Part shown: positions 4,901 to 5,065 of the stretch, one piece after another | Position numbering within the stretch: position 1 is the stretch's first letter | Layout: every line of letters begins with the position of its first letter | NCBI GenBank assembly: GCA_030018855.1 | Contig: JASEHG010000144.1 | Coordinates: 1-5,065, forward strand | Reading direction: 5' to 3' | Length of the DNA: 5,065 nt | Source: Candidatus Brocadiaceae bacterium | Lineage (GTDB): Bacteria; Planctomycetota; Brocadiia; Brocadiales; Bathyanammoxibiaceae | Program-made: the position numbers and the translations under genes | Notes under the pieces: generated by a model | Seen by the model: only the letters and a program-made list of their open reading frames with translations | Told to the model about the DNA's origin: nothing | Databases searched by the model: none

Positions 4901-5065
4901 TCAACCCCTCCACAGGAAATCCACCCCCGTCAGGAACAGTGCTACCAGAATAACCTTTCGGAATCTCTCCTGCGGGATGCTCTGGGCGATGCGGCGGCCA
5001 AGTAACGTGCCGCTGTAAGCAATAACCACCAATAGGGGGATGAGCCAGATGTCCTCACTGTGGGG
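4901..5065 (-). CDS. TauE/SafE-family permease, C-terminal fragment
   Basis: The last 54 residues and TGA of a membrane protein run off the right window edge. The fragment has a hydrophobic segment (IWLIPLLVVIAYSGTLLG), then GRRIAQSIPQERFRKVILVA, then a final hydrophobic stretch, LVALFLTGVDFLWRG. The pattern of G-R-R followed by a short loop with P-x-E-R-F-R-K and a closing membrane helix is typical of the C-terminus of TauE/SafE (DUF81-like) permeases. These export sulfite, sulfoacetate or other organic anions in the cases studied. The substrate here is unknown and most of the gene is outside the window. The next gene downstream, the hicB-like one, is 178 bp away. Confidence 0.72.
   Translation of the reverse strand, partial: PHSEDIWLIPLLVVIAYSGTLLGRRIAQSIPQERFRKVILVALFLTGVDFLWRG

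Overview
This window looks like a piece of chromosome from a Gram-negative bacterium, probably an uncultured environmental lineage. The lipopolysaccharide-type glycosyltransferase points to a Gram-negative envelope. The density of short palindromic repeats in intergenic DNA is of the kind often seen in sediment, groundwater or bioreactor genomes. Taxonomy cannot be fixed from the sequence alone.

Layout. Positions 1-820 (+) hold a NYN-domain (LabA/DUF88-like) putative nuclease, cut by the left window edge. Its stop overlaps the annotated TTG start of a family 9 glycosyltransferase (817-1899, +). The glycosyltransferase converges on a short-form CstA transporter (3715-1997, -), and the 97-bp gap between the two stops is filled by two repeat elements, each supplying the stop codon of the gene that runs into it. 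Upstream of cstA on the minus strand lies a complete MntA-HepT toxin-antitoxin pair (4355-3730), overlapping by ATGA and ending 14 bp before cstA. Upstream of that are a short TAATT-rich tandem tract, a 103-bp inverted-repeat element and a 53-residue HicB-like gene (4722-4561). At the right edge is the C-terminal end of a TauE/SafE-type permease (5065-4901, -).

How the genes relate. The apparently conserved functions (glycosyltransferase, CstA, TauE-like permease) are envelope or transport functions with no obvious shared pathway. By eye they are richer in G+C. The NYN gene and mntA-hepT are visibly more A+T rich and look like accessory insertions. MntA is expected to neutralise HepT by AMPylation. 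HicB has no visible HicA partner. CstA may be partly transcribed from the toxin-antitoxin unit.

The most distinctive aspect is not a new gene system but the repeats. Two elements are inverted pairs of arms that are themselves small hairpins, a layout like BIME/REP elements. A third is an inverted CHSERSEES-type pair with a solo copy elsewhere. A perfect 21-nt palindrome lies in frame inside the glycosyltransferase. No transposase, CRISPR array, rRNA or tRNA was seen.
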